From positions 124,001 through 188,000 of the forward strand of contig NZ_JAJNMP010000002.1 in assembly GCF_021044935.1 (NCBI RefSeq): DNA of 64,000 nucleotides, written 5' to 3'. A model generated the notes under the pieces. The model did no database searches. It saw nothing but the letters and a program-made list of their open reading frames with translations, and had not been told where the DNA came from. The stretch comes from Agromyces cavernae. Lineage in GTDB: Bacteria > Actinomycetota > Actinomycetes > Actinomycetales > Microbacteriaceae. Both the position numbers and the translations under genes were made by a program. The number at the start of each line of letters is the position of its first letter. Within the stretch, counting starts at the first letter, position 1. Below, piece after piece: positions 18,925-28,752 of the stretch.

Positions 18925-18950
18925 TAGCAGTCAGACAAGACGAGTGCTAA
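18924..18950 (+). promoter_or_regulatory. CIRCE operator (HrcA binding site)
   Basis: TTAGCAGTC, nine spacer bases, then GAGTGCTAA. This matches the CIRCE consensus TTAGCACTC-N9-GAGTGCTAA except for one base in the left arm. It lies directly upstream of hrcA and predicts autoregulation and heat induction of hrcA-dnaJ. Confidence 0.92.
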
Positions 18951-18973
18951 GCGCGGTGAAGGAGGCGAGGGAC

Positions 18974-19996
18974 ATGGTATCGGAACGCAGTCTCGCAGTG
19001 CTCCGCGCGATCGTGCAGGACTACGTCGCCTCGCGTGAGCCCGTCGGCTCCAAGACGATCGTCGAGCGGCACTCATTCGGCGTCTCCGCCGCGACCATCC
19101 GCAACGACATGGCGCTCCTCGAAGAAGAGGAGCTGATCGCCGCGCCGCACACGTCGTCGGGCCGCATCCCCACCGACAAGGGCTATCGGGTCTTCGTCGA
19201 CCAGCTCACCGACGTGCGGCCGCTCACCGCAGCGCAGCGCCACGCCATCGAGACCTTCCTCGGCGAGTCGAGCGACCTCGACGAACTGCTCGCGCGCACC
19301 GTGAGACTCATCGCCCAGCTCACCAAGCAGCTCGCCGTCGTGCAGTACCCGACCTTCTCGAGCGCCAGGGTGCGGCATGTCGAGCTCGTCTCGCTCGCCC
19401 CGACCCGCGTGCTGTGCATCCTGATCGCCGACTCCGGCCAGGTCGAGCAGCGGCTCGCCGAACTCGACCACGCGGTCGACGAAGAGACGCTCGGCGAGCT
19501 CCGCGCACGGCTGAACGACCTCGTCACCGGATCGACGATGATCGAGGCCGTGACGCTGCTCTCGGGTGAGGTCGAGGCGGCCGACCGCCGACACGCGGCG
19601 CTGCTGCACACGCTCGCGGCGACGCTCGCCGAGCAGGCGCGGGTGCAGCGCACCGACCGGCTCGTCGTGGCGGGGGCCGCGAACCTCGTGCGCACCGAGC
19701 AGGACTTCGCGGGGTCGATCCTCGGCGTCATCGAGGCGATCGAAGAGCAGGTCGTGCTGCTGAAGCTGTTCGGCGAGATGGCTGCCGACGAGCACGCGGT
19801 CGCGGTGCGCATCGGGCGCGAGAACGCCGCGTTCGGCCTCGGTGAGACCTCGATCGTGTCGAGCGCCTTCGAGATCCCGGGGCGCGACATCTCGCGTCTC
19901 GGCGTCGTCGGCCCCACCCGCATGGACTACTCGACCAGCATGGCCGCGGTTCGCGCCGTGGCCCGCTACCTCTCCCGCACCCTCGGCGAGAGCTGA
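18974..19996 (+). CDS. hrcA: Heat-inducible transcription repressor HrcA
   Basis: A 340-residue repressor. The N-terminal winged helix contains [50 protein letters not shown], followed by [17 protein letters not shown] and the HrcA dimerisation core. It binds CIRCE elements and releases them on heat shock. The ATG at 18974 has GGAGG eight bases upstream; frames starting further upstream would begin inside the operator. dnaJ follows after 56 bases. Confidence 0.96.
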   Translation: MVSERSLAVLRAIVQDYVASREPVGSKTIVERHSFGVSAATIRNDMALLEEEELIAAPHTSSGRIPTDKGYRVFVDQLTDVRPLTAAQRHAIETFLGESSDLDELLARTVRLIAQLTKQLAVVQYPTFSSARVRHVELVSLAPTRVLCILIADSGQVEQRLAELDHAVDEETLGELRARLNDLVTGSTMIEAVTLLSGEVEAADRRHAALLHTLAATLAEQARVQRTDRLVVAGAANLVRTEQDFAGSILGVIEAIEEQVVLLKLFGEMAADEHAVAVRIGRENAAFGLGETSIVSSAFEIPGRDISRLGVVGPTRMDYSTSMAAVRAVARYLSRTLGES

Positions 19997-20052
19997 CTCA
20001 GCCGCCCGTCGCATCGCGACCGGCATCCGGCAACCGAAAGGACAAGCCCTCC

Positions 20053-21150
20053 GTGGCCGACCACTACGAGGTCCTCGGCGTCTCACGCGACGCCACCCCC
20101 GACGAGATCAAGAAGGCGTACCGTCGCCTCGCCCGCGAACTCCACCCCGACGTGAATCCGGGTGCCGAGGCATCCGAGCGCTTCAAAGAGGTGACCCACG
20201 CCTACGACGTGCTGTCCGACCCGAAGCAGCGCGAGCAGTACGACCTCGGCGGCCCGGGTGGGTTCGGCGGCCAGGGATTCGGCGGGTTCGGCGACATCTT
20301 CGAGACGTTCTTCGGCGCCGGACAACAGACGCGCGGCCCGCGGTCGCGCCGTGAGCGGGGCCAGGACGCGCTCATCCGCGTCGAGGTCGGCCTCGACGAG
20401 GTGATCTTCGGCACGCACCGTGACATCGAGGTCGACACCGCCGTGCGATGCGACACCTGCCAGGGGTCGTGCTGCCAGCCCGGCACCTCGCCGGTGACGT
20501 GCGACATCTGCCGCGGCACGGGCTCGATCCAGCGCTCGGTCCGGTCGCTGCTCGGCAACGTCATGACCTCGACCCCCTGCGGCACCTGCCGCGGGTACGG
20601 CACGATCATCGCCACTCCCTGCATCACGTGCCAGGGCCAGGGCCGCGTGCGCGCACGCCGCACCGTACCGGTCGACGTCCCGGCGGGCGTCGACACGGGC
20701 GTGCGGCTGCAGATGCCGGGTTCGGGCGAGGCGGGCCCGGCAGGCGGCCCGAACGGCGACCTCTACCTCGAAATCAAGGTCAAGAACCACGAGGTCTTCA
20801 GCCGCAACGGCGACGACCTGCTCGCCACCCTTGAGGTCGCAATGACCGACGCGGTGCTCGGCACCACCGCCACGATCCACGCCCTCGACGGCGATGTCCC
20901 GGTCGAGGTGCGCCCCGGGGTGCAGAGCGGCGAGATCCTCACGGTTCGCGACCGCGGGGTCACGAAGCTCCGTGGCACCGGACGCGGCGATCTGAAGATC
21001 GGCGTCCAGGTGATCACGCCCACCAAGCTCTCGTCGAAGGAGCGCGACCTCATCCAGCAGTTCGCCTCGTCGAAGAAGTCGCCGGCGCCAGAGCTCAGCC
21101 ACTTCCAGCAGGGCATCTTCGCGCGCCTGCGCGATCGGTTCCTCGGGTAG
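20053..21150 (+). CDS. dnaJ: Molecular chaperone DnaJ (DnaJ2-type)
   Basis: A 365-residue type I Hsp40. The J domain contains the HPD tripeptide in [10 protein letters not shown] Gly/Phe-rich linker and a zinc-binding domain with four CxxC repeats come next (CDTC, CDIC, CGTC, CITC). The C-terminal substrate-binding domains are present. The first zinc repeat reads CDTCQGSC rather than CxxCxGxG, a variant usual in actinobacterial DnaJ2. It stimulates DnaK ATPase and hands over unfolded clients; dnaK and grpE are not in the window. The GTG start has a GGAC-type weak ribosome site. Confidence 0.95.
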   Translation: MADHYEVLGVSRDATPDEIKKAYRRLARELHPDVNPGAEASERFKEVTHAYDVLSDPKQREQYDLGGPGGFGGQGFGGFGDIFETFFGAGQQTRGPRSRRERGQDALIRVEVGLDEVIFGTHRDIEVDTAVRCDTCQGSCCQPGTSPVTCDICRGTGSIQRSVRSLLGNVMTSTPCGTCRGYGTIIATPCITCQGQGRVRARRTVPVDVPAGVDTGVRLQMPGSGEAGPAGGPNGDLYLEIKVKNHEVFSRNGDDLLATLEVAMTDAVLGTTATIHALDGDVPVEVRPGVQSGEILTVRDRGVTKLRGTGRGDLKIGVQVITPTKLSSKERDLIQQFASSKKSPAPELSHFQQGIFARLRDRFLG

Positions 21151-21162
21151 CCCGGCGTCGCG

Positions 21163-21897
21163 ATGAGCCACCTCTACCTCGACGAGTCGCTCGACCTGCT
21201 CGAACTCGCGCCCGGAGCGCTCGTCGAGCTCTCGGGCGACGAAGCACGGCACGCGGTGACCGTCTCGCGGGTGCGCCCGGGCGAACGCCTCTCGATCGGC
21301 GACGGCCGTGGGGTCCTCGTGCGCGGCACCGTCACCGAGACGGGCCCGAAGCATCTCGCGATCGAGGCCGACGAGGTGCTCGTCGAAGAACGTCCGTCGC
21401 CGCACATCACGCTCGTGCAGGCACTGGCGAAGGGCGACCGCGACGAACTCGCGGTGCAGGCGGCGACCGAGCTGGGCGTCGACGCGATCGTGCCCTGGGC
21501 CGCTGCCAGGTCGGTCTCGCGCTGGGAGGGGCCGAAGGCCGACAAGGGCCGGCTGCGCTGGGCTGCGATCGTGCGCGAGGCGGTCAAGCAGTCGATCCGG
21601 GCCTGGCTGCCGCCGGTCGAGCCGATCGCGACGACCGGCGAGTTGCCCGGCCGCCTTGCGGGCATGCGGATGCTCCTCCTCGAGCCCACCGCCACGACCC
21701 CGCTCACCGAGATCGAGCCCGATGGGCGCGACCTCGCGCTCGTCGTCGGTCCCGAGGGCGGGATCGCCCCGGCCGAGCTCGAGCGACTCACCGCGGCCGG
21801 TGCGGAATCGGTGAGGCTCGGGTCATCCGTGCTTCGCACTTCGACAGCCGGTCCGGCGGCGATCGCCGTGCTGAACGCGCGACTCGGGCGGTGGTGA
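21163..21897 (+). CDS. rsmE: 16S rRNA (uracil1498-N3)-methyltransferase
   Basis: A 244-residue SPOUT-fold methyltransferase. The N-terminal PUA-like region contains LSGDEARHAVTVSRVRPGERLSIGDG. The knotted C-terminal half has QALAKGDRDELAVQAATELGVDAIVPW, the SAM-binding LVVGPEGGIAPAELE and the terminal LGSSVLRTSTAGPAAIAVLNA. RsmE methylates U1498 of 16S rRNA. It is the usual next gene after hrcA-dnaJ and begins 12 bases after dnaJ. Confidence 0.95.
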   Translation: MSHLYLDESLDLLELAPGALVELSGDEARHAVTVSRVRPGERLSIGDGRGVLVRGTVTETGPKHLAIEADEVLVEERPSPHITLVQALAKGDRDELAVQAATELGVDAIVPWAAARSVSRWEGPKADKGRLRWAAIVREAVKQSIRAWLPPVEPIATTGELPGRLAGMRMLLLEPTATTPLTEIEPDGRDLALVVGPEGGIAPAELERLTAAGAESVRLGSSVLRTSTAGPAAIAVLNARLGRW

Positions 21898-21909
21898 GGC
21901 ATCCGTCGC

Positions 21910-21915
21910 TACGAT
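21910..21915 (+). promoter_or_regulatory. Putative -10 box (TACGAT) for leaderless HIT gene
   Basis: TACGAT is six bases before the ATG of the HIT-family gene. Confidence 0.5.
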
Positions 21916-21921
21916 GGTGTG

Positions 21922-22284
21922 ATGACCGACTCCCGCGCCGAGCCGACCCTCTTCGAACGCATCGCCGCTCGTGAGATCCCCGCGCGCATCGTCGCCGAGA
22001 CCGACCGCGTGATCGCATTCCACGACATCGCGCCGAAGGCGCCGGTACACGTGGTCGTGACCCCGAAGTCGGGCGAGTATCGCGACGTCGTCGAGCTCGC
22101 CGCCGGCGACCCCGCACTGCTGGCCGAACTAGTCGAGGTGTCCCGCTCGATCGCGTCCGAGCTCGCCGACGGCCAGTTCCGACTCGTCTTCAACACGGGC
22201 GAAGGCGCCGGGCAGACGATCTTTCACGTGCACGCGCACCTGCTCGCCGGCGGTCTCGAGGAGGCCACGCTTGCCCGAGCCTGA
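21922..22284 (+). CDS. HIT-family nucleotide hydrolase/transferase
   Basis: A 120-residue histidine-triad protein. The active-site motif FHVHAHLLAGG (HxHxHxx) lies near the C-terminus, with VIAFHDIAPKAPVHVVVTPK in the first half, as in Hint-type phosphoramidases that hydrolyse adenosine-5'-phosphoramidates. It heads the conserved run HIT-phoH-ybeY-CBS-era. The ATG at 21922 is favoured because it sits six bases behind a -10 box; an in-frame GTG directly before it is possible. Confidence 0.92.
   Translation: MTDSRAEPTLFERIAAREIPARIVAETDRVIAFHDIAPKAPVHVVVTPKSGEYRDVVELAAGDPALLAELVEVSRSIASELADGQFRLVFNTGEGAGQTIFHVHAHLLAGGLEEATLARA
22257..22273 (+). promoter_or_regulatory. Shine-Dalgarno and TTG start of phoH inside the HIT gene
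   Basis: GAGGAGG (22257-22263) lies seven bases upstream of the TTG at 22271. Both are within the last codons of the HIT gene, which supports TTG as the true phoH start. Confidence 0.6.
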
Positions 22285-23371
22285 ACAGGTCGGTCAGCCT
22301 GCCGAGTCGCCGTCCCCCGACGAAGAGCGACTGCGCATCGACGGCATCGCCATGGTGCGCCTGCTCGGTCCGCAGGACAGGCTGCTCACGTCGATCCAAC
22401 ACGAGTACCCGGGCGTCGAGGTCCACGTGCGCAGCAACGAGATCGCCATCCGCGGCGATGCCGAATCGCGGCTGCGGGTTCGTCGCCTCATCGAAGAGCT
22501 CCTCGAGCTCGTGCGCTCCGGCCAAGACCCAACCCCTACCGAAGTGAGGAGCTCGGCACGCATGCTCGAAGCCGACCCCAATGCGAAGCCGTCGGAACTG
22601 CTCGGGCAGGTGATCGTCTCGAGCCGCGGCAAGTCCATCCGGCCGAAGACCGAGGGCCAGCGAGCATACGTCGACGCCATCGACGAGTTCACCATCGTGT
22701 TCGGCATCGGCCCGGCAGGCACCGGCAAGACGTACCTCGCCATGGCGAAGGCCGTGCAGGCCCTGCAGCGCAAAGAGGTGAGCCGCATCATCCTGACGCG
22801 TCCGGCGGTCGAGGCGGGCGAGCGACTCGGGTTCCTGCCGGGTACCCTCACCGACAAGATCGACCCGTACCTGCGGCCGCTGTACGACGCGCTCAACGAG
22901 ATGATGGACCCCGAGCTCGTGCCGAAGCTGCTCGCCTCGGGCACCGTCGAGGTCGCCCCGCTGGCGTACATGCGGGGCCGGACGTTGAACGACTCGTTCG
23001 TCGTGCTCGACGAGGCGCAGAACACCACCCCCGAGCAGATGAAGATGTTCCTCACACGCCTCGGGTTCGGCTCGAAGATGGTGGTCACTGGCGACATCAC
23101 GCAGATCGACCTGCCCGGCGGGGCGAGCGGCCTGCGGCTCGTCACCCGAATCCTCGACCACGTCGACGACATCAACTTCACGCGGCTCACGAGCGACGAC
23201 GTCGTGCGGCACTCGCTCGTCGGCCGCATCGTCGACGCGTACACCGAGTACGACCAGCGCACCCAGGCGCAGCGGTTCGAGCGCGAGCAGGCTCGCGAGT
23301 TCGCCAATCGCGCCGAGCGCCGCGGCCACGCCGGACCCCGAGACCACCTGCCGAGGAAGGGCAAGTCGTGA
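22271..23371 (+). CDS. phoH: PhoH-family ATPase
   Basis: A 366-residue P-loop ATPase. Walker A is [14 protein letters not shown] and Walker B/DEAQ is [11 protein letters not shown], followed by [19 protein letters not shown]. An N-terminal KH-like segment ([21 protein letters not shown]) suggests RNA binding. PhoH proteins are linked to RNA metabolism together with YbeY, encoded immediately downstream with a four-base GTGA overlap. The TTG start overlaps the HIT gene by 14 bases and has a strong internal ribosome site; the next in-frame ATG (22352) would cut the conserved N-terminus. Confidence 0.93.
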   Translation: MPEPEQVGQPAESPSPDEERLRIDGIAMVRLLGPQDRLLTSIQHEYPGVEVHVRSNEIAIRGDAESRLRVRRLIEELLELVRSGQDPTPTEVRSSARMLEADPNAKPSELLGQVIVSSRGKSIRPKTEGQRAYVDAIDEFTIVFGIGPAGTGKTYLAMAKAVQALQRKEVSRIILTRPAVEAGERLGFLPGTLTDKIDPYLRPLYDALNEMMDPELVPKLLASGTVEVAPLAYMRGRTLNDSFVVLDEAQNTTPEQMKMFLTRLGFGSKMVVTGDITQIDLPGGASGLRLVTRILDHVDDINFTRLTSDDVVRHSLVGRIVDAYTEYDQRTQAQRFEREQAREFANRAERRGHAGPRDHLPRKGKS

Positions 23372-23829
23372 GCATCGAGATCAACAACGAATCGGCCATC
23401 GAGGTCGACGAGGCGGCCATCCAGAGGCTCGCGGTCTACGCACTCGACGCGATGCACGTGCACCCCGACGCCGAGCTCGCGATCGTGCTCGTCGACGAGG
23501 GCGCCATGGAGCAGCTCCACGTGCAGTGGATGGACGAGCCGGGCCCGACCGACGTGCTGAGCTTCCCGATGGACGAGCTGCGCCCCGGCACCGAAGACCA
23601 GCCCACGCCGGCGGGGCTGCTCGGCGACGTCGTCCTGTGCCCGCAGGTCGCCGAGGCGCAGGCCCGCACCGCGGGACATCCGCTCATCGATGAACTGCTG
23701 CTGCTGACGACGCATGGAATCCTCCACCTGCTCGGATTCGACCACGCCGAGCCCGATGAGGAGAAAGAGATGTTCGGCATCCAGCGCGACATCCTCGTCG
23801 GATTCTCGATGCAGGAGCGCCGCCGCTGA
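23368..23829 (+). CDS. ybeY: Endoribonuclease YbeY
   Basis: A 153-residue zinc-dependent protein with the family metal motif [11 protein letters not shown], preceded by [12 protein letters not shown] and GDVVLCP. YbeY acts in 16S rRNA 3'-end maturation and ribosome quality control. The GTG start overlaps the phoH stop, so translation is coupled. Confidence 0.96.
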   Translation: MSIEINNESAIEVDEAAIQRLAVYALDAMHVHPDAELAIVLVDEGAMEQLHVQWMDEPGPTDVLSFPMDELRPGTEDQPTPAGLLGDVVLCPQVAEAQARTAGHPLIDELLLLTTHGILHLLGFDHAEPDEEKEMFGIQRDILVGFSMQERRR

Positions 23830-23831
23830 CC

Positions 23832-25145
23832 ATGCTGCCCTGGCTCTTCCTCGCGGCGGCCTTCATGCTCGTCGCATTCGGCGGCCTCATGGCGGCCGTC
23901 GACGCCGCGATCGGCGTCAGCTCGCGCGCCGACGTGGCCCAGCTCGCACTCGAGTCGCGGGCGCGGCGCTCACTGCTCGCCATCGCCGAAGACACCGGCG
24001 CGCACGTGAACGCCGTGAACTTCGTTCGCATCATCGCCGAGACCACGGCGGCCGTGCTCGTGACACTCGCGTTCACGTTCTTCATCGACAACATCTGGCT
24101 CGTGCTGCTGTACGCCGCGCTCATCATGACCGCCGCGTCGTTCGTGCTCGTCGGCGCGAGCCCGCGCAGCGTCGGGCGCGCACACGCGTCGACCCTGCTC
24201 AGGCTCACGGCGCCGCTCGTGCACTTCCTCCGGGTGCTGCTCGGGCCGCTCGCGAACGCCCTCGTGTCGCTCGGCAACCGGGTGACGCCCGGCCGCATCC
24301 GCTTCGCGGGCGTCTCGAGCGAAGAGCAGCTGCTCAGCCTGGTCGACGAGGCGACAGAGCTCGACGTCCTCGAAGAGGGCGATCGCGAGCTCATCCACTC
24401 GATCTTCGAGTTCAACGACACGGTCGCACGCGAAGTCATGGTCGCGCGCACCGACATGGTCACGATCGATTCCACGGCACACCTGCCGCAGGCGATGGCG
24501 CTGTTCCTGAGGGCCGGCTTCTCGCGCATCCCGGTGATCGCCCACGATGCCGACGACGTGATCGGCATCCTCTACCTGCGCGACATCGCGCGGCTCAGCT
24601 TCGAGCGGCCGATCGACGCCGAGGCGCTCACGGTCGGCGAGCTCGTGAGACCCGCGGTCTTCGTTCCCGACTCGATGAAGGCCGACGCCCTGCTGCGCCA
24701 GATGCAGCTCGAGTCCAACCATCTCGCCATGGTCGTCGACGAGTACGGCGGCATCGCCGGTCTCGTCACCCTCGAAGACCTCATCGAGGAGCTCGTCGGC
24801 GACATCTCCGACGAGTACGACCGAGAGGCGGCGCAGGTCGAGGAACTCGGCGACGGGCGCTACCGCGTGAACGCGCGGCTTCCGATCGACGAGCTCGGCG
24901 AACTCTTCGGGCTCGACCTCGAAGACGAAGACGTCGACTCGGCGGGCGGACTGCTCGCCAAGGAGCTCGGGCGGTTGCCGCAGCCGGGCGAACAGGCGAC
25001 CGTCTCGGGCCTCCACCTCTCGGCCGAACGCACCGAGGGTCGGCGCAAGCGCATCTCGACGATCCTCGTCGAGGCCGATCAGGCGCTCATCGACGCGCAC
25101 GCCGCGTTCGACGTCGAGCCGCTGGAAAGGAACAGCCGTGGCTGA
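23832..25145 (+). CDS. CNNM/CorC-type membrane protein with CBS domains
   Basis: A 437-residue protein. An N-terminal DUF21/CNNM membrane domain has about four helices (residues 1-130). Two CBS domains are marked by VMVARTDMVTIDST and the pair RPAVFVPDSMKADALLRQM / NHLAMVVDEYGGIAGLVTLEDLIEELVGDI. A C-terminal CorC/HlyC transporter-associated domain closes the protein. The family is linked to magnesium or cobalt efflux and is often misnamed hemolysin. It lies two bases after ybeY and overlaps era by eight bases, so it is part of that operon. Confidence 0.93.
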   Translation: MLPWLFLAAAFMLVAFGGLMAAVDAAIGVSSRADVAQLALESRARRSLLAIAEDTGAHVNAVNFVRIIAETTAAVLVTLAFTFFIDNIWLVLLYAALIMTAASFVLVGASPRSVGRAHASTLLRLTAPLVHFLRVLLGPLANALVSLGNRVTPGRIRFAGVSSEEQLLSLVDEATELDVLEEGDRELIHSIFEFNDTVAREVMVARTDMVTIDSTAHLPQAMALFLRAGFSRIPVIAHDADDVIGILYLRDIARLSFERPIDAEALTVGELVRPAVFVPDSMKADALLRQMQLESNHLAMVVDEYGGIAGLVTLEDLIEELVGDISDEYDREAAQVEELGDGRYRVNARLPIDELGELFGLDLEDEDVDSAGGLLAKELGRLPQPGEQATVSGLHLSAERTEGRRKRISTILVEADQALIDAHAAFDVEPLERNSRG

Positions 25146-26031
25146 ATACCGTGCCGGATTCGTCTCGATCGTGGGCCGGCCCAATGTGGGCAAGTCGACC
25201 CTGACCAACGCGCTCGTCGGTGAGAAGGTGGCGATCACGAGCTCCAAGCCGCAGACGACCCGACGGGCGATCCGGGGCATCGTGCACCGCGAGCACGGGC
25301 AACTGATCCTCGTCGACACCCCGGGGCTGCATCGGCCGCGCACCCTGCTCGGCGAGCGCCTGAACACGCTCGTGCAGTCGACCCTCGGCGACGTCGACGT
25401 GATAGCGTTCTGCGTCCCGGCGAACGAGCCGATCGGCCCGGGCGATCGCTTCATCAACGAGCAGCTCGATCAGTACCCGCGCGCGAAGAAGGTCGCGATC
25501 GTGACGAAGACCGACGCCACCTCGAAGGCCAAGGTCGCCGAGCAGCTGCTCGCGGTGTCGCAGTTGCGCGAGTGGGCTTCGATCGTGCCCGTATCGGCAC
25601 CGCGCGGCGAGCAGCTCGAGGTGCTCGTCGACGAACTGCTGACGCTGATGCCCGAGGCCGACCAGCCGCTGTACCCGGCCGAGACGCTCACCGATGAAGA
25701 CGTCACCGAGCGCATCGCAGAGTTCGTGCGCGAGGCGGCGCTCGAGGGCGTCTCCGACGAACTGCCGCACTCGATCGCGGTGACGGTCGACGATCTCATC
25801 GAGCGTGACGACAAGGACCTCGTCGAGGTCTACGCGAACCTCTTCGTCGAGCGCGACAGCCAGAAGGGCATCATCATCGGCAAGGGCGGCGCCCGCCTGC
25901 GCGAGGTCGGTGCGACCGCGCGGGCGCAGATCGAGCAGCTCCTCGGCCGCAAGGTCTACCTCGCGTTGCATGTCAAGGTCGCGAAGGACTGGCAGCGCGA
26001 TCCGAAGCAGCTGGGTCGACTCGGGTTCTGA
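25138..26031 (+). CDS. era: Ribosome-assembly GTPase Era
   Basis: A 297-residue GTPase. G1 is GRPNVGKST, G2 contains KPQTTRRAIRGI, G3 is DTPG and G4 appears as TKTD rather than NKxD, a variant common in actinobacterial Era. The C-terminal KH domain has SQKGIIIGKGGARLREVGATAR and binds the 3' end of 16S rRNA. AAAGGA lies upstream of the GTG, within the 3' end of the CBS gene. It is the last gene of the HIT-phoH-ybeY-CBS-era run. Confidence 0.97.
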   Translation: MAEYRAGFVSIVGRPNVGKSTLTNALVGEKVAITSSKPQTTRRAIRGIVHREHGQLILVDTPGLHRPRTLLGERLNTLVQSTLGDVDVIAFCVPANEPIGPGDRFINEQLDQYPRAKKVAIVTKTDATSKAKVAEQLLAVSQLREWASIVPVSAPRGEQLEVLVDELLTLMPEADQPLYPAETLTDEDVTERIAEFVREAALEGVSDELPHSIAVTVDDLIERDDKDLVEVYANLFVERDSQKGIIIGKGGARLREVGATARAQIEQLLGRKVYLALHVKVAKDWQRDPKQLGRLGF

Positions 26032-26092
26032 CGCGGGCACGCCGCGCGCCCGGCACGCACGCGCCGCACGCGCCCGCCCGGGTGCGCGGCCG

Positions 26093-26725
26093 CTACTCGA
26101 CGGGCTGCAGGCTCGAGATCACGACGACGGCGTCGTCGCCGTAGCGTTCGTCGAACGCCGCCTGCAGCGTGCCGTCGTCGAACATCACCTGCACGACGAG
26201 CCGCCCGTTCACGGGTGTCGTCGACAGCAGTCCGGGGACCGCGTCGGGCAGTTGCGCCTGCAGGGCGATCGCGTCGGCTTCGGGCAGCGGGCCGGCGGGA
26301 AGGCCCTCGTCCCAGGGGTTGGGATCGAGCGGCGTGGCCATGGGATCGTAGAGCGCGGCGAGCACCGGATCGCGCGTGACTGCGAACGTCTCGCCGTCCC
26401 ACTCGCCCCAGACGGCGTATGCGCCCCAGGTGACCTCGTTCGCGGTCTCTTCGCCGTCGACGGCGTCCCAGTCCCACCCGATGATCGGCGGCCCGCCGCA
26501 CTGGGGCGGGTACGATTCCGCGACTGCACCGAGGCACAGCTCGGGGCGCCCGCCCTGTTCGAGCACGGTGCCGACGCCCTGCACCTCGACCGGAGCAGCC
26601 GGGAACGGCGTCGGGAACGGCGGGGGCCTCCCGCCCGGATCGGGGCCGGCGATGCCGGCGCACGCGCTGAGCAGCACCGCGACGACTGCCGCGAGCGCGA
26701 CCCGCGTGAACATGCGTCGATCCAT
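26093..26725 (-). CDS. Predicted lipoprotein, function unknown
   Basis: A 210-residue exported lipoprotein. A basic start and hydrophobic stretch are followed by the lipobox LLSAC, giving Cys at about residue 22. A Pro-rich linker then leads to a domain with several aromatic residues (WDWDAVDGEE, WGAYAVWGEWDGE) and two further cysteines (PELCLGA, PPQCGGP) that could form a disulfide. The ATG has GGAGG seven bases upstream. I do not recognise the family. It is convergent with era. Confidence 0.75.
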   Translation of the reverse strand: MDRRMFTRVALAAVVAVLLSACAGIAGPDPGGRPPPFPTPFPAAPVEVQGVGTVLEQGGRPELCLGAVAESYPPQCGGPPIIGWDWDAVDGEETANEVTWGAYAVWGEWDGETFAVTRDPVLAALYDPMATPLDPNPWDEGLPAGPLPEADAIALQAQLPDAVPGLLSTTPVNGRLVVQVMFDDGTLQAAFDERYGDDAVVVISSLQPVE

Positions 26726-26887
26726 GTCGGCCTCCGATCCCATTGTCCGCCCGCACCGGTTGTCGGCGCGACGCAACGTTCCGCCCCGCTCGATCGTCTG
26801 ATTCCGCCGCACCGGCGGTGGGGTCGGCGCCGTACGACCATCGGATGATTCTCCCGTCCCCACACGGTCGGCATCAGCCTGAGCGCG

Positions 26888-26893
26888 TACGGT
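26888..26893 (+). promoter_or_regulatory. Putative -10 box (TACGGT) for leaderless kinase gene
   Basis: TACGGT is six bases before the GTG start at 26900. Confidence 0.5.
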
Positions 26894-26899
26894 GGATCG

Positions 26900-28090
26900 G
26901 TGCCCTCGACCATCACCCGCGCGCAGCTCACGACCGACATCGTGCTCGCCGGCGTGTTCGCCTTGGTGTGCCTGCCGTTCGCGGTGCTCGGCGGATGGGC
27001 CGACCTGATCGTGCTCGCGGTGTTCGCCGCGGCTCTCGCGGTGCGCCGCCGCTCCCCGGCCTGGTCGCTCGGCATCGCGTGGGCGGCCGCACTCGCGCAG
27101 ATGCTGATGCTGCGCGACCTGCAGCTCTACGACGCCGCCGTGCTCGGCGTGCTGTACTCGACCGCCGCGCACGGCCGGCCGGCCGTCAAGTGGCTCGGCC
27201 TCGCGTCGGCAGGCGTCGGGGCGCTCCTGGCGACGGGCTACCTCGCGATCGTGAAGCCGCTGGCGGGCGCTGCATTCGTCGGCCCGACCGACGCGATCGG
27301 CATGCTCACGATGTCGGCGATCCTCTTCGTCGCCTCGATCGCCGTGCTCGTGCTCGCGTGGACCACCGGCCTCCTCGTGCGGTCGGTGCGCGACACCCGC
27401 GAGATCCGACGCCGCGAGGAGATCGCGAACCGCGAGCGCGAACTCGTGGAGTACCGCTACGTCGTCGAGCAGGAACGCAACCGCATCGCCCGCGACATGC
27501 ACGACGTCGTCGCCCATTCGCTCGCGGTGGTCATCGCCCAGGCCGACGGCGCCCGGTTCGCCGCCCGCACCGATCCCGAGGCGGCGATCGGGGGACTCGG
27601 CACGATCGCCGGCGTCGCGCGCGGTGCGCTGGGCGACGTGCGCCTGTTGCTCGCCGAGCTCCGCCACGCCGAGGCCGATTCGCCGCAGCCGGTGCTCGAC
27701 GACCTCGGCGAGTTGCTCGGTCAGGTGCGTGCCGCGGGCCTCGACGTGCGATTCACCGAGTCCGGCGACCCCACGCAGCTCGGCACGGGCAACCAGATCG
27801 CGGTCTACCGCATCGTGCAGGAGGGGTTGACGAACGCTCTGCGCCACGGCGACACCGACGAGCCGGTCGAGCTCGCGTTCGCATGGGCGCCGGAAGGCGT
27901 CGACGTGACGCTCGTGAACGCGATGCGAGCGGATGTCCCGCCGCCCGAGTCGCACGCGTTCCGCCATGGCATCCCGGGCATGCGCGAGCGCGCCCACCTC
28001 GCGGGCGGGTCGCTCGTCGCCGAGGCCGGCGACGACGGCGTGTTCCGGGTGCGTGCACATATTCCGACCCAGCAGGGGAGCGTCGCGTGA
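26900..28090 (+). CDS. NarL-type sensor histidine kinase
   Basis: A 396-residue membrane kinase. Four to five hydrophobic helices lie in residues 10-160 with no clear extracytoplasmic sensor domain. A charged coiled linker (RRREEIANRERELVEYRYVVEQ, spanning about 168-190) leads to the HisKA_3 motif RIARDMHDVVAHSLAVVIAQADG with phospho-acceptor H201. An HATPase domain ends HGIPGMRERAHLAGGSL. Its stop overlaps the regulator start by four bases. Kinases of this type often control the adjacent ABC exporter, here encoded about 170 bases further on. Confidence 0.92.
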   Translation: MPSTITRAQLTTDIVLAGVFALVCLPFAVLGGWADLIVLAVFAAALAVRRRSPAWSLGIAWAAALAQMLMLRDLQLYDAAVLGVLYSTAAHGRPAVKWLGLASAGVGALLATGYLAIVKPLAGAAFVGPTDAIGMLTMSAILFVASIAVLVLAWTTGLLVRSVRDTREIRRREEIANRERELVEYRYVVEQERNRIARDMHDVVAHSLAVVIAQADGARFAARTDPEAAIGGLGTIAGVARGALGDVRLLLAELRHAEADSPQPVLDDLGELLGQVRAAGLDVRFTESGDPTQLGTGNQIAVYRIVQEGLTNALRHGDTDEPVELAFAWAPEGVDVTLVNAMRADVPPPESHAFRHGIPGMRERAHLAGGSLVAEAGDDGVFRVRAHIPTQQGSVA

Positions 28091-28752
28091 GTCCCATCCG
28101 AGTCGCGCTCGTCGACGACCAGGCGCTGTTCCGCGCCGGTGTCCGCATGCTCGTCGAGTCGCAACCCGATCTCGAGGTCGTCGGCGAGGCGGGCGACGGC
28201 GTCGCTGCTTTCGCCCTGGCCGCCCGCTCGCGGCCCGACGTCATCCTCATGGACGTCCGCATGCCGCTGCAGGACGGGATCCACGCGACCGAACGCATCC
28301 TCGCCGACGCCGACGAAGACGGCCGGCGCGCGCCGCGCATCGTCGTGCTCACGACGTTCGACCTCGATGAGAACGCCGCCCGCGCCATCCGCGCGGGAGC
28401 GAGCGGGTTCGTCCTGAAGGACGCAGACCCCGAATTCCTCCTCGCCGCGATCCGAACCGTGCACCAGGGCAACCAGGTGATCGCCGCGAGCGCGACACGC
28501 GAGCTGTTCGCGCACGTCGGCCGTGGCAACGGACGCCGCCCGGCACCCGTCGCATGGGGCGAGCTCACCCCGCGCGAGCGCGAGATCTTCGGGCTCGCGG
28601 CACGCGGGCTCTCGAACGCCGAGATCGCGACGTCCGAGTTCCTCAGCGAGGCGACCGTGAAGACCCACGTCAGCCGGATCCTCGCGAAACTGGCCCTGCG
28701 CGACCGCGTGCAGCTCGTGGTGTTCGCCTACGAGCACGAACTCCCGGACTGA
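28087..28752 (+). CDS. NarL/LuxR-family response regulator
   Basis: A 221-residue regulator. The receiver has D10-D11, phospho-acceptor D56 (VILMDVRMP) and lysine in FVLKDADPE. The C-terminal LuxR HTH is [40 protein letters not shown]. The GTG start lies in a GTGA overlap with the kinase. A likely target is the downstream ABC exporter, inferred from position only. Confidence 0.93.
   Translation: MSPIRVALVDDQALFRAGVRMLVESQPDLEVVGEAGDGVAAFALAARSRPDVILMDVRMPLQDGIHATERILADADEDGRRAPRIVVLTTFDLDENAARAIRAGASGFVLKDADPEFLLAAIRTVHQGNQVIAASATRELFAHVGRGNGRRPAPVAWGELTPREREIFGLAARGLSNAEIATSEFLSEATVKTHVSRILAKLALRDRVQLVVFAYEHELPD

Noticed and set aside
26093..28060. 655-residue minus-strand frame across the sensor kinase region
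   Set aside because: Only 26093-26725 is a credible gene (lipoprotein with GGAGG). The upstream extension is antisense to the kinase and has no family features.
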